Assembly: GCA_018657645.1 (NCBI GenBank)
Contig: JABHWT010000307.1
Coordinates: 1 to 46,078 of the forward strand
DNA: 46,078 nt
DNA from: Halieaceae bacterium
GTDB taxonomy: Bacteria; Pseudomonadota; Gammaproteobacteria; Pseudomonadales; Halieaceae
Direction of reading: 5' to 3'
A program made the position numbers and the translations under genes. The first letter of the stretch is position 1, and each line of letters begins with the position of its first letter. The notes under the pieces are model-generated. The model saw nothing but the letters and a program-made list of their open reading frames with translations, was not told where the DNA came from and searched no databases. Below are positions 8,875 through 17,616 of the stretch, piece by piece.

Positions 8875-9305
8875 CGGTATCTCTCCCGATAGTAATACTG
8901 ACCCGATGTGGTTATTGAAGCACAGATTGACGCGGCTGCGAAGTACCGAGCCAGCGCGTGGCAAGCGAGCGTACTTCAAGCTCGTGTGGGAGAGGATCAT
9001 GGCGAGACGAACATCAGTCGCAGAAAACGCCACCGGGTATAATTCACATGGCATGTACAGTGTTTCTATAGTATGCTTCCCCTAACTATTTTGGTTTGAG
9101 TAGACACTCTACGCAAAGCAAAAATCCAGTGTAGATTTGAATCGAGTCCGATTGCCACTGTTTTTGCCGCCAATACCTACCAGAACTGCGTTTCCGATAG
9201 CGCAATCAACTGGTTTTGGCGCTATCTGCAGTGATTTCAAGTGGCGCATCGATTCACTGGCATCTGCATTTAGGGTGACAAATAACAATCAGCAAGAGGT
9301 GCTAT
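8875..9305. other. Intergenic region between the divergent GFA gene and TonB receptor gene
   Basis: This 431-base stretch has no convincing coding frame. It should hold the promoters of both divergent genes. A TATAAT at 9038-9043 reads toward the receptor but has no good -35 box at 17 bases. The clearest structure is the inverted repeat at 9196-9226, listed separately. Confidence 0.5.
9196..9226. promoter_or_regulatory. Inverted repeat upstream of the TonB receptor (operator or leader hairpin)
   Basis: GATAGCGC (9196-9203) and GCGCTATC (9219-9226) are perfect complements around a 15-base spacer, 79 bases before the receptor start. It could be a repressor site or an mRNA hairpin. There is no T-run, so it is not a terminator. 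It does not look like a Fur box. Confidence 0.4.
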
Positions 9306-11942
9306 ATGTTTCACAAAACTCGGATAAACACGGCAGTACTCTCCGTTTTGGCAGGGGCCGTTGTGGCAGGCCAGACAGGGCCGGCAATGGCCCAGAACAT
9401 GCTGGAAGAAGTTGTAGTTACAGCAACCAAACGCGCCGCAAGCACACAGGACATCCCGGTAGCGGTAACTGCATTGACCGAAGATACGCTGGATGACTTT
9501 GGGGTTTCCAATTTCTCCAGCTACCTGACACAGCTGCCCGGCGTCACCGCAGGCGGTGCTGGCCCCGGTCAGAATACAATTTATATACGCGGGGTAGCCT
9601 CGACCACCCCCAACCTGACCACTGCTGGCGTAGCCGGGCTGGTCCCTAATGTGGCGCTATACCTCGATGAGCAGCCCCTGGCTCAACCGGGCCGCAACCT
9701 CGACGTCTACATCGCCGACATCAATCGGGTGGAAGTCTTGGCAGGACCACAGGGTACGTTGTTTGGCGCCAGTTCGCAGGCGGGCACGGTCAGGCTCATC
9801 ACCAACAAGCCCGATGTGACCGAGGTCTACGGTAACGTCAAGGCCGGCGCGTCTTACACCAAAGACGGCGAGATGAGTAACAACGTTAACGCAACCCTGA
9901 ATGTGCCCATTGGTGATTCTTTCGCCGTGCGCGGCACGATTTTTGTAGACAACATGGGCGGCTACATCGACAACGTCGCTGGCACCCGAACAGCGCAACA
10001 GAGCGCACGCTTCCGCTCGGCAGGCACGATGCGGGACAACGGTGTTCCGGTCGAGGATTTTCGGGGTGGCTTCCAGGCCGGTGCCGACCTCAGCAACGTC
10101 AAATTCAATGTGCTCGATAATAGCGCCATGACTGAAGATGACTTCAACGACACAACCTACAGTGGTTTCCGGGTCAGCGCGCTATGGGATGTTAATGAGG
10201 ACTGGAGTGCGCGCGTTGGCTTTATGGATCAATCGATTGAGAGCGATGGCACGTTCTACGCCGACCCGGAGCTGGATGATTACGAGATTCAGCGCTTTGT
10301 ACCAGAGGAAATTCAGGATGATTTTTACAACGTAAACTGGACCGTCGAGGGACGCATCGGTGCACTGGAGGTGCTGTATACCGGCGCATTTACCGATCGC
10401 GACAGCGAGCAGAATATCGATTACACAGATTATCTTTACGTCGGCCAGTACATCCCCTATTACATCTGTGACTACTACGTGTCATACACCTCGTATTCCC
10501 CCGGAGGCGTTCCGACTGGCACCTGCCAGGCCCCCGACCTGGCAGTGGGTTCCAAGTCGACAAGTGAAGTAACGACTCATGAGTTTCGGCTGCATACTCC
10601 GGCCGAGGAGAGGCTCCGGTTGACTGCGGGCGTATTTTACAGTGATCTGGAGTTCACCGAGCGCAACAGCTTTACCTACATCAACTCCCAGTACGTCGAC
10701 GGCTGGGGTAGCGGTAAGGGTGATGGCCTTGGTTTCGCACCCAACTACAACTTCCCTTCCCCTGGTTATCACTCTGGTGCGGGCCCTTATCCCACAGGCG
10801 TCATTTTCCGCAATGACATCAAGCGCACCGACGAACAGCTGGGCGCCTATGCCGAGCTGAGCTTCGACATCTCGGATTCGTTTGACGTTACCGGCGGCCT
10901 GCGCTGGGATGACTACGAAGTTGACTTCGAAGGCAGCGCCAACTCTTCGTTCTGTAATATGGGCGGCAGCGATACGAACTCCTATGGTACCGATATCAAT
11001 GACCTGTACGATGGCGACGGAAGCTTCACCTGGTTGGGTGGCTGTGCGCTCCACGAAGACAAAACAACCTACACTAACGACTCTCTACCCGACCCAAGTG
11101 ATCCCAATTACGACCGAATTGTGAACTCGATCAATGCTCCCGACAAGGGTGAGGACGACGGCGTCATAGGTAAACTGAGTTTGTCCTGGACACCCACCGA
11201 CGATCAACTGTGGTATGTCACCTGGTCCGAGGGCTATCGACCGGGATTGCTCAACCGCCCCGGTGGCGCTTTTCAGGCAGCGAATAGTTACACCGTGCCA
11301 TTCGATGTGCAAAGTGACGAATTAACCAACTTTGAACTGGGTTGGAAACTGGACATGATGGATGGCCTTCTCCGCTTCAATGGCTCGGCATTTTTTGTCG
11401 AGATCGAGGGCCTGCAGACCACCATTTTCGATACCAGCATTGTCAACTTGTTCTTCTCTGACAATGCTGCGGACGCCGAGGTCAAGGGGCTTGAGGGCGA
11501 CCTGACCTGGTTGCCCACCAGCGGATTAATGGTGCGGGCCGCGTTCTCCTACCTCGACACCGAGGTGACCGATGTACTTATCCCCACCGGAGATGTCGTC
11601 AAGGGCTCTGAGCTGGCCTATGCACCCGAATTTCAGGGCAATTTGTCGGCGCGCTATACCTGGGATACCGCCGGCGGCCTTAGCGCACATATTATGCCGT
11701 CTATTTCATACTCGGCAGCATCGTACACCGACATTATTCGCATCAACCGGATCAAGTTGGATTCCTGGACTCTGGTTGGCGTGACCGCCGGTGTCACCAA
11801 CGGAACATGGATGGTAGAGGCGTTCGTCGACAACCTGACCGACGAGAAAGCGGAACTAGGCGGCAACTTCGTCTATGATAAAAGCCGGGTGACGTATGCC
11901 CGCCCATTGAATGCGGGTGTGCGCTTCTCTTACGAGTTCTGA
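9306..11942 (+). CDS. TonB-dependent outer-membrane receptor
   Basis: An 878-residue protein with a signal peptide (roughly residues 1-29, ending A-M-A-Q). A TonB-box-like segment E-E-V-V-V-T-A-T-K-R is followed by a plug domain with IPVAVTALTEDTL and GPQGTLFGASSQAGTVRLIT (roughly 45-170) and a long beta-barrel ending in aromatic F-S-Y-E-F, as outer-membrane barrels do. The barrel has many Asp/Asn/Tyr-rich loops. The ligand may be a siderophore, vitamin, sugar or other large hydrophobic substrate; no neighbouring transport gene or sigma/anti-sigma pair identifies it. It has its own terminator and appears monocistronic. Confidence 0.93.
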   Translation: MFHKTRINTAVLSVLAGAVVAGQTGPAMAQNMLEEVVVTATKRAASTQDIPVAVTALTEDTLDDFGVSNFSSYLTQLPGVTAGGAGPGQNTIYIRGVASTTPNLTTAGVAGLVPNVALYLDEQPLAQPGRNLDVYIADINRVEVLAGPQGTLFGASSQAGTVRLITNKPDVTEVYGNVKAGASYTKDGEMSNNVNATLNVPIGDSFAVRGTIFVDNMGGYIDNVAGTRTAQQSARFRSAGTMRDNGVPVEDFRGGFQAGADLSNVKFNVLDNSAMTEDDFNDTTYSGFRVSALWDVNEDWSARVGFMDQSIESDGTFYADPELDDYEIQRFVPEEIQDDFYNVNWTVEGRIGALEVLYTGAFTDRDSEQNIDYTDYLYVGQYIPYYICDYYVSYTSYSPGGVPTGTCQAPDLAVGSKSTSEVTTHEFRLHTPAEERLRLTAGVFYSDLEFTERNSFTYINSQYVDGWGSGKGDGLGFAPNYNFPSPGYHSGAGPYPTGVIFRNDIKRTDEQLGAYAELSFDISDSFDVTGGLRWDDYEVDFEGSANSSFCNMGGSDTNSYGTDINDLYDGDGSFTWLGGCALHEDKTTYTNDSLPDPSDPNYDRIVNSINAPDKGEDDGVIGKLSLSWTPTDDQLWYVTWSEGYRPGLLNRPGGAFQAANSYTVPFDVQSDELTNFELGWKLDMMDGLLRFNGSAFFVEIEGLQTTIFDTSIVNLFFSDNAADAEVKGLEGDLTWLPTSGLMVRAAFSYLDTEVTDVLIPTGDVVKGSELAYAPEFQGNLSARYTWDTAGGLSAHIMPSISYSAASYTDIIRINRIKLDSWTLVGVTAGVTNGTWMVEAFVDNLTDEKAELGGNFVYDKSRVTYARPLNAGVRFSYEF

Positions 11943-11970
11943 TATTTAAGCCGCTACCGTGTCATAATAA

Positions 11971-11996
11971 ACGCCCCTGCCCAGGGGCGTTTTTTG
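11971..11996 (+). terminator. Strong intrinsic terminator after the TonB receptor
   Basis: ACGCCCCT and AGGGGCGT form a perfect eight-pair GC-rich stem with a GCCC loop (11971-11990), followed directly by a T-run. It lies 28 bases after the receptor stop and just before the next gene, so it separates the two transcripts. Confidence 0.92.
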
Positions 11997-12016
11997 TTAA
12001 GACAACCAGGACCCGT

Positions 12017-14059
12017 ATGCCCGACGAGCCACAGACCAAAACCGATGAACTGACCCGCATTCAGCAGCTCATTACAGCGGGCGAACTGAACTCGGCACTG
12101 GACAAACTCGATGATTTAACGGGCGAAGTCCGGGATAGTACCGATGCACTGTACATGCATGCCGTGTGTTGCCGCCATCTGGGCGATCTCAGGCAAGCAG
12201 AACAAGACCTGCAGCACTTGTTGCGACTTGATCCAAACTTCAGTCGGGCTCACCAGGAGTTGGGGCACTTATTCAAGGGGCAGGGCAAGGCCAGTGAGGC
12301 TTTGGTTGCCTATACCCGTGCCTGCCAGATAAATCCCGCACTAGTCGCCAGTTGGCGATCCCAACTGGAAATACTGGATGGCACTGCAGGGGCGGATGCC
12401 GCTCGACGCAAACAGCACATCACCAATCAACTCAAGTACCTGCAGTCACTGCACAAGCACCTGCTGGCAGCTAGCGATATGCTCCACGAGGGAAAACTGG
12501 TCAAGGCCGAGCGCCTTTGCCGCCATGTCCTCCAGCGCGAGCCCCGGAACGTGGAGGGCATGCGCTTACTGGCCGACATTGGCCGTCGCCTTGGCGTACT
12601 GGAGGATGCAGAGTTCCTGCTAGAAAGTGCAGCTGAGTTTGAGCCCGACAACCGTCAGGTACGCGTGGACTACGTACAGATACTACAAAAGCGGCAGCGG
12701 TTTCAGCGCGCCCATGATGAATCGATGCGGTTGCTGAAACGGGCCCCCAACAATCCCCAATATCAATCTCTGCACGCTATTCAGTGCATGCAGATTGGCG
12801 ACTACGACAAGGCACTGACAACCTTCGACAGGGTGCTCGAAATTTTGCCCAAAGATCCCACCACACTTGTCTCTCGGGGTCACGCATTGAAAACCAGCGG
12901 CGCCAATGAGACGGCTATCGCCTCTTACCGTGCGGCCTACGAGTCAGAACCCACCCATTGCGAGGCGTACTACGCACTGGCCAACCTGAAGACCTACAGC
13001 TTTTCCGAGCACGAATTGGCGGTAATGCGGAGCATGGTAGAGCGCCAGGACCTGACCAGCATGGACCAGGTTCACCTCAATTTTGCGCTGGGCAAGGCCT
13101 GCGAAGACGCCGCCGAATTCGAGACTGCGTTTAATTACTACGCCCAGGGTAACGAGATAAAGCGCTCACAAACACACTATCAGGCTAGCGAGACTACAGC
13201 AGACTTTGAAAGCCATAAACGAGCCTGCTCTACCAAACTCTTTAATATGGACAAGGACACTGGCTGCCAGGCACCCGATCCAATTTTCATTGTCGGTCTG
13301 CCGCGGGCCGGTTCCACCTTGCTGGAACAGATTCTCTCGTCTCACAGCCAGGTGGATGGCACCCTGGAACTACCCAACATCCTGTCGCTGGCGGGGCGTC
13401 TGCGGCGTCGGGGTCGTGCCGCTGACAAGCAGCCCTACCCGGACAACCTCGCCGCGCTTAGTGCAAGTGAACTCAGAACTTATGGCGAGCAGTATATCGA
13501 GGACACGCGTGTCCACCGCCTCGGTGCTCCACACTTTATTGACAAGATGCCCAATAATTTCCGCCATATTGGCCTCATCAAATTGATTCTACCTAAGGCG
13601 AAGATCATCGACGCCAGGCGCGCACCCATGGCCTGCTGCTTCAGTGGCTATAAACAGCTATTTGCCGATGGGCAGTTATTCAGTTATTCCCTCGCTGATA
13701 TGGGCGCTTACTACCGGGAGTATGTGAACCTGATGCAGCACTGGGACGAAGTGTTGCCAGGCTACGTGTTGCGTGTTCAACACGAGGATGTGGTGGGCGA
13801 CCTCGAAGGGCAGGTGCGGCGCATGCTGGATTTTTGTGGGCTCGAGTTCGAAGAGTCCTGCCTGAACTACCATGAAACCGCACGCAACGTCCGTACTCCG
13901 TCGTCAGAGCAGGTTCGCCAGCCCATTTACAGTACAGGTCTGGAGCAGTGGCGACAGTTCGAGCCCTGGCTGGAGCCACTAAAAGAAGCACTAGGCCCCG
14001 AGCTTATTGGCACAACAGTAACTGCAAGCCACCATTCTGCCAATTCGAGGGCTAGTTAA
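12017..14059 (+). CDS. TPR-repeat sulfotransferase
   Basis: A 680-residue protein in two parts. Residues roughly 10-330 are tandem tetratricopeptide-like helix pairs, for example DPNFSRAHQELGHLFKGQG and PTHCEAYYALANLKTYSF. From about residue 422 a sulfotransferase domain begins with FIVGLPRAGSTLLEQIL, the 5'-phosphosulfate-binding loop for PAPS, followed by HFIDKMPNNFRHIGLI. Such fusions resemble tyrosyl-protein sulfotransferase-like enzymes and probably bind a protein or glycan acceptor through the TPR part. No signal peptide is evident, so a cytoplasmic location is likely. The acceptor is unknown. It starts 21 bases after the terminator, leaving very little room for its own promoter. Confidence 0.87.
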   Translation: MPDEPQTKTDELTRIQQLITAGELNSALDKLDDLTGEVRDSTDALYMHAVCCRHLGDLRQAEQDLQHLLRLDPNFSRAHQELGHLFKGQGKASEALVAYTRACQINPALVASWRSQLEILDGTAGADAARRKQHITNQLKYLQSLHKHLLAASDMLHEGKLVKAERLCRHVLQREPRNVEGMRLLADIGRRLGVLEDAEFLLESAAEFEPDNRQVRVDYVQILQKRQRFQRAHDESMRLLKRAPNNPQYQSLHAIQCMQIGDYDKALTTFDRVLEILPKDPTTLVSRGHALKTSGANETAIASYRAAYESEPTHCEAYYALANLKTYSFSEHELAVMRSMVERQDLTSMDQVHLNFALGKACEDAAEFETAFNYYAQGNEIKRSQTHYQASETTADFESHKRACSTKLFNMDKDTGCQAPDPIFIVGLPRAGSTLLEQILSSHSQVDGTLELPNILSLAGRLRRRGRAADKQPYPDNLAALSASELRTYGEQYIEDTRVHRLGAPHFIDKMPNNFRHIGLIKLILPKAKIIDARRAPMACCFSGYKQLFADGQLFSYSLADMGAYYREYVNLMQHWDEVLPGYVLRVQHEDVVGDLEGQVRRMLDFCGLEFEESCLNYHETARNVRTPSSEQVRQPIYSTGLEQWRQFEPWLEPLKEALGPELIGTTVTASHHSANSRAS

Positions 14060-14241
14060 GCAGTCGCGAGCTTCTCGATAATGACGGTAGCCCAAATGGA
14101 TTTTGCCTCGGCTCTATGCCACTCGGGTGTGTGTACAGCGTTCGCTAATTGCTTCTTTTGTTGTGGGTAGAAATCCGGAGCACCTTCGGAGTTAATGAGC
14201 CCTGGTCTTTTGTTTTCCGCAACGACTGCATCGATAAGCCG
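14056..14241 (-). other. Open frame without a start codon, overlapping the small zinc-knuckle gene
   Basis: On the minus strand, a frame after a TGA stays open for 61 codons to TAA at 14056-14058. It contains no ATG, GTG or TTG. It reads protein-like near its end (for example FYPQQKKQLANAVHTPEWH and SIWATVIIEKLATA). It overlaps the last third of the 61-residue gene in a +1 frame. It may be the decayed end of an older gene or chance; open frames of this length are not rare at this GC content. Confidence 0.25.
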
Positions 14242-14377
14242 TCACCAGCTTACCTCTCTTGACGTCAAACTGTCTGCTGTTATCAACAATCCACTTGTGG
14301 TGTCCGTGACGGCACAAGGTATTGCCCTTGTGTTTTTCCTTTAGCGTGCGCTTGTGAAAGGGGATTATTTCAGCCAT
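14192..14377 (-). CDS. Small conserved-looking protein with a CxxC-type metal site
   Basis: A 61-residue protein starting M-A-E-I-I-P-F-H-K-R and ending K-T-R-A-H. It has a Cys followed by a Gly-His-His-Lys-Trp segment near residue 22 and a C-S-R-C knuckle near residues 51-54, so it could bind one zinc ion through two halves. It is rich in Lys, Arg and His. Small proteins of this pattern occur in pseudomonads and relatives, as far as I recall, without a known role; nucleic-acid binding is plausible. It lies 30 bases after the hydrolase gene start-to-stop order on the minus strand and may be read from the same transcript. Confidence 0.6.
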   Translation of the reverse strand: MAEIIPFHKRTLKEKHKGNTLCRHGHHKWIVDNSRQFDVKRGKLVTAYRCSRCGKQKTRAH

Positions 14378-14407
14378 GCCAGGATTGCCGCCACGTCAAC
14401 GCCCTCG

Positions 14408-15559
14408 TTACAATTCCACGGAATTGCGATAGTTCACTTCCCCAACTTCCCGGGCCAAGGTGTCGCTTAAAAACTCCTGTGCAGCTTCGCGTACCTTGCC
14501 AGTCGGCGCAAAGTGACTCTGAAAAAAGCTGCTGACAACCACCGATGTAATCATTTGCTGGCGCAGGACATTCATCGCTTCGGGAAGCGGCTCTACTTCG
14601 CAAAGCCCGGCCTTGGCGTCGTAATCTATACCCAATTCCGGTGCGCCAAGAAGATTATGCCAGGACTGATCAGGTGCTTCACCTATGCGGTTCATCACCA
14701 TCCAACAGCCGAGGGCATCGGGATTGTTCATCCAGCGTAGTGGCGCGGCGGGCCCGGCAAAGCCGGTGTGAGAGGCCCCCGATACCGTTATCAACTCGCC
14801 CCCGGCAACCTTGGCCGGTACCGGTGCGGCATTTGACGCATAGGGAACCAATGCATCGATATCTCCCGCCAGCATCAGAAAGGGCAGTTTGGCATGGGTA
14901 AAAAACACTTCGGTGAAGGTGGCCGTTGGCCCCGCAATCGACAGCGCTGCGCCTATACGCGGATCGCGCATATCGGGGTGAAAGCTGACCAGGGTGGTCG
15001 TCATTCCACCAAGGGAAATTCCGGTTACACCGATGCGTGTCTCATCCACCATTCCCTCCAACACCTCGCCGGAGGTTTTACTGGCTTCTATCAATGTGTC
15101 AATAAGAAAGCTGATATCCGCTGGCTGGTTCACCACGTCCTTCACATTGGGACCTCCAGGGGCCTCAAAGTTAGTTAATGGGTAATTCACGGCAACAACG
15201 ACATATCCCAGACTCGCCAGCTGCTCTGCCAGATATGCCCCTCCCATGCGGTTTGAGGTAAAACCGTGGCTATACACAATCAGAGGATAGGGGCCCTTGT
15301 CGGCACTGCCGGGGTGCCACACTGTTCCCTCCATACTCCGCGCTGCTTCGCCGGCGTAATCGCCATTGGCCGCAGTGGGTCGAGAGGGGTCGATAAAGGT
15401 CTGGTCGTACTGCAATACGGTCAGGGGGCCGGGCTGCAGGCGCAACGCTGCGTCCGTTTGAGCCGAAAAGGGTTGCGGCTGCCTGCCGTTCGCCAACACC
15501 AGGATCGTCGCCAATATCAGGCTCGCCGCCACCGCCACGCTACGCCACACTTTTCGCAT
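14408..15559 (-). CDS. Exported alpha/beta hydrolase (platelet-activating-factor-acetylhydrolase/dienelactone-hydrolase-like)
   Basis: A 383-residue protein with an N-terminal export signal (M-R-K-V-W-R-S-V-A-V-A-A-S-L-I-L-A). It has the oxyanion-region motif YSHGFTSNRMGGAYLAEQL, the nucleophile elbow G-I-S-L-G near residue 195, and later the segments FLMLAGDIDALVPY and GASHTGF, fitting the Asp and His of the triad. The fold acts on esters, and the leader suggests periplasmic or cell-surface action. The C-terminal 100 residues are less typical and may form a lid or cap. The substrate cannot be named. It sits between the zinc-knuckle gene and the DUF2884 gene, all on the minus strand. Confidence 0.82.
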   Translation of the reverse strand: MRKVWRSVAVAASLILATILVLANGRQPQPFSAQTDAALRLQPGPLTVLQYDQTFIDPSRPTAANGDYAGEAARSMEGTVWHPGSADKGPYPLIVYSHGFTSNRMGGAYLAEQLASLGYVVVAVNYPLTNFEAPGGPNVKDVVNQPADISFLIDTLIEASKTSGEVLEGMVDETRIGVTGISLGGMTTTLVSFHPDMRDPRIGAALSIAGPTATFTEVFFTHAKLPFLMLAGDIDALVPYASNAAPVPAKVAGGELITVSGASHTGFAGPAAPLRWMNNPDALGCWMVMNRIGEAPDQSWHNLLGAPELGIDYDAKAGLCEVEPLPEAMNVLRQQMITSVVVSSFFQSHFAPTGKVREAAQEFLSDTLAREVGEVNYRNSVEL

Positions 15560-15606
15560 ACTGTCTAACTCGCCTCAGCGAGCTCCTCGCCTCATTAGGG
15601 GCGGGA

Positions 15607-16362
15607 TTATCGTTCAAACACGGGGTACTGCGCCAGCTCCGGTATGGCTTTTACAACTTTCTGTTCAAGTTTCTGGACTGCCTGCACTTGTTCGCACAAT
15701 ACATCGCGCATCGTACCCAGCGAATCGCCCATGACTTGCATTTCGGTTCCCATCAGTTCCATTCGCTCGCCAAACGCCTCCATATTTTCCTCAAAGCTGC
15801 CCTCGTCCGACGTCATTGCCCCAATCAATTCGACCAGTACCGCCCTAAGCGATGCCAAGACAACGTCCAGGTCTTTTTCAAAGCCCTTATCCAGGTCGCG
15901 ATCCAGGTTATTGTATTTCTCAGCGTCCAGAATATAAACGCCGTCCCGCGAATAGGCCACTTTCTCCAGGTGTTCCCTGGCTCGGGCCAGTACCCGGCCG
16001 GACTTTTCCACCACTACACTTTTTTCGCCAAAGGCATGTGCGAACGCCTGCTCCAGAGAAGATTGAGAGACGGCCATGGCATCGGATACCAGGTCTATCC
16101 ACTGGTGTATTAAAGCCGCCATATCGCCGGTGTACTGGGCTGCCAGTTTCCGTTGCTCGGGGCTCAGCTCCACTGCTTCGCCATGAATGCTAAGGTGGCC
16201 ACCCGCCCCGATCTGGTACACGGGGACATCGGCGCTCATCACCCGCATGGATTCAGGAGTAACCTGCAGGCCGTGACGGATATGGATGTGACACCCATCG
16301 TTATCGGCCAAACCCATGGCTGAAAACAATAGGGCTCCCACTAACACGAAGATGTTTTTCAC
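15607..16362 (-). CDS. DUF2884 (YggN-like) periplasmic protein
   Basis: A 251-residue protein. A signal peptide (about residues 1-19, ending G-L-A-D) is followed by DGCHIHIRHGLQVTPES and a long helical body, with a predicted coiled-coil C-terminus rich in Glu, Met and Gln. The layout matches the DUF2884 family, which includes E. coli YggN. The function is not established; the His/Cys cluster at the mature N-terminus could bind a metal. It starts 47 bases upstream of the hydrolase and reads in the same direction. Confidence 0.8.
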   Translation of the reverse strand: MKNIFVLVGALLFSAMGLADNDGCHIHIRHGLQVTPESMRVMSADVPVYQIGAGGHLSIHGEAVELSPEQRKLAAQYTGDMAALIHQWIDLVSDAMAVSQSSLEQAFAHAFGEKSVVVEKSGRVLARAREHLEKVAYSRDGVYILDAEKYNNLDRDLDKGFEKDLDVVLASLRAVLVELIGAMTSDEGSFEENMEAFGERMELMGTEMQVMGDSLGTMRDVLCEQVQAVQKLEQKVVKAIPELAQYPVFER

Positions 16363-16441
16363 GGCAGGTCCTCAATCGATTACTTTGGTGATATGCACAA
16401 CTATAACACCATATCACACAATTGCAAACGGTTTTAAAGCT

Positions 16442-17614
16442 TCAGGCCAGCTCCGCCAGTACCTCCTGGGTATGCTCCCCCAGGGTAGGCGGTGGCCTAC
16501 TGTACCTGACCGGCGTTCGGGAGAGTTTAATCGGGTTGCCCACAAGTTGAAGCTTCGAATTGCTCGAATGTACCATTTCCACCTGCATCTGGCGCGCCTG
16601 TATCTGTGGTTCTGCAAACACCTCGTCAATGGTATTTATAGGGCCCGCTGGAACCCCGGCAGCCTCCAGTATTCTCAACCAATCATCCTTTTTCCGCTCC
16701 AGCATTTTGGCCTGCAAAAGAGGTACCAGACTATCTCTGTTTGTTACTCGAGCGCTATTGGTAGCAAAGCGGTCATCACTAGCCAGCTCCCCGACGCCCA
16801 GCGCCTCGGTATAGCTAACAAACTGGGTGTCGTTGCCTACCGCAACGATCAGCTGACCATCCGCGGCGACAAAGCTCTGGTAGGGAACGATATTGGGGTG
16901 CTTATTGCCCAATTGAGTGGGAACTACCCCGCCCACCAGATAATTACTTGCCTGATTAGCCAGGGTTGCAGCGGTAACATCCAACAGCGCCAGATCGACA
17001 AATTGGCCACGTCCCGAGCGGTCCCGCTCGGCCAGAGCGGCTAGAATACCAATGGTGGCATACAGGCCCGTCATAATATCGGTGAGTGCAACACCCACCT
17101 TCTGCGGCCCCGCTCCCGGTTCACCCTCGGGTTGACCGGTAATGCTCATCAGCCCACCCATGGCCTGCACCAGAAAATCGTAGCCCGGTCGGTCCTTGAG
17201 AGGCCCATTCTGGCCGAAACCCGTAATCGCGCAATACACCAGTCCGGGATTATCCGCTGACAAGGTCGCGTAATCCAGGCCAAAGGCGGCCGCCCCGCCC
17301 ACCTTAAAGTTCTCTATTACCACGTCGCTCTGCCGCGCCAGTTGGCGAATATTCTTCTGCCCTTGTGCTGACTTCATGTCGATGCAAACCGACCGTTTGC
17401 CGCGGTTAGCGCAAAGAAAATAGGCTGATTCAGCGGTGATCCCACCCTGCTCATCAGGCAGAAAGGGTGGGCCCCAGCCACGGGTATCATCACCGCAGAC
17501 AGGCCGCTCAACCTTGATAACCTCAGCTCCCAGGTCGGCCAATATCTGGCTGGCCCATGGTCCCGCCAACACCCGTGACAGGTCCAGCACCTTGATGTGA
17601 GACAGGGCGCCCAC
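16442..17614 (-). CDS. gcdG: CaiB/BaiF-family CoA-transferase, probably glutarate CoA-transferase
   Basis: A 390-residue class III CoA-transferase with the N-terminal KVLDLSRVLAGPWASQILADLGAEVIKVERP pattern (only key parts quoted: DLSRVLAGP, GAEVIKVE) and the RPGYDFLVQAMGG region. Class III enzymes use a catalytic Asp and transfer CoA between acids. The gene follows glutaryl-CoA dehydrogenase with a two-base gap, and the pair lies divergent to a LysR regulator. This is the gcdR-gcdHG arrangement described for glutarate use in Pseudomonas, where GcdG activates glutarate with succinyl-CoA or another donor. The donor is not visible from sequence. Confidence 0.85.
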   Translation of the reverse strand: MGALSHIKVLDLSRVLAGPWASQILADLGAEVIKVERPVCGDDTRGWGPPFLPDEQGGITAESAYFLCANRGKRSVCIDMKSAQGQKNIRQLARQSDVVIENFKVGGAAAFGLDYATLSADNPGLVYCAITGFGQNGPLKDRPGYDFLVQAMGGLMSITGQPEGEPGAGPQKVGVALTDIMTGLYATIGILAALAERDRSGRGQFVDLALLDVTAATLANQASNYLVGGVVPTQLGNKHPNIVPYQSFVAADGQLIVAVGNDTQFVSYTEALGVGELASDDRFATNSARVTNRDSLVPLLQAKMLERKKDDWLRILEAAGVPAGPINTIDEVFAEPQIQARQMQVEMVHSSNSKLQLVGNPIKLSRTPVRYSRPPPTLGEHTQEVLAELA

Positions 17615-17616
17615 GG

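Noticed and set aside
8875-9054. N-terminal extension of the GFA protein
   Set aside because: The ATG at 8874 has a good ribosome-binding site and begins exactly at the usual family start; the extra 60 residues match nothing.
10482-11054. A 190-codon frame on the minus strand
   Set aside because: It is antisense to the TonB receptor, whose barrel sequence is unmistakable; the composition is repetitive and unlike a protein family.
16316-17044. A 242-codon open frame on the plus strand
   Set aside because: It is antisense to the CoA-transferase and DUF2884 genes, has no recognisable domain, and reflects codon bias of the real genes.
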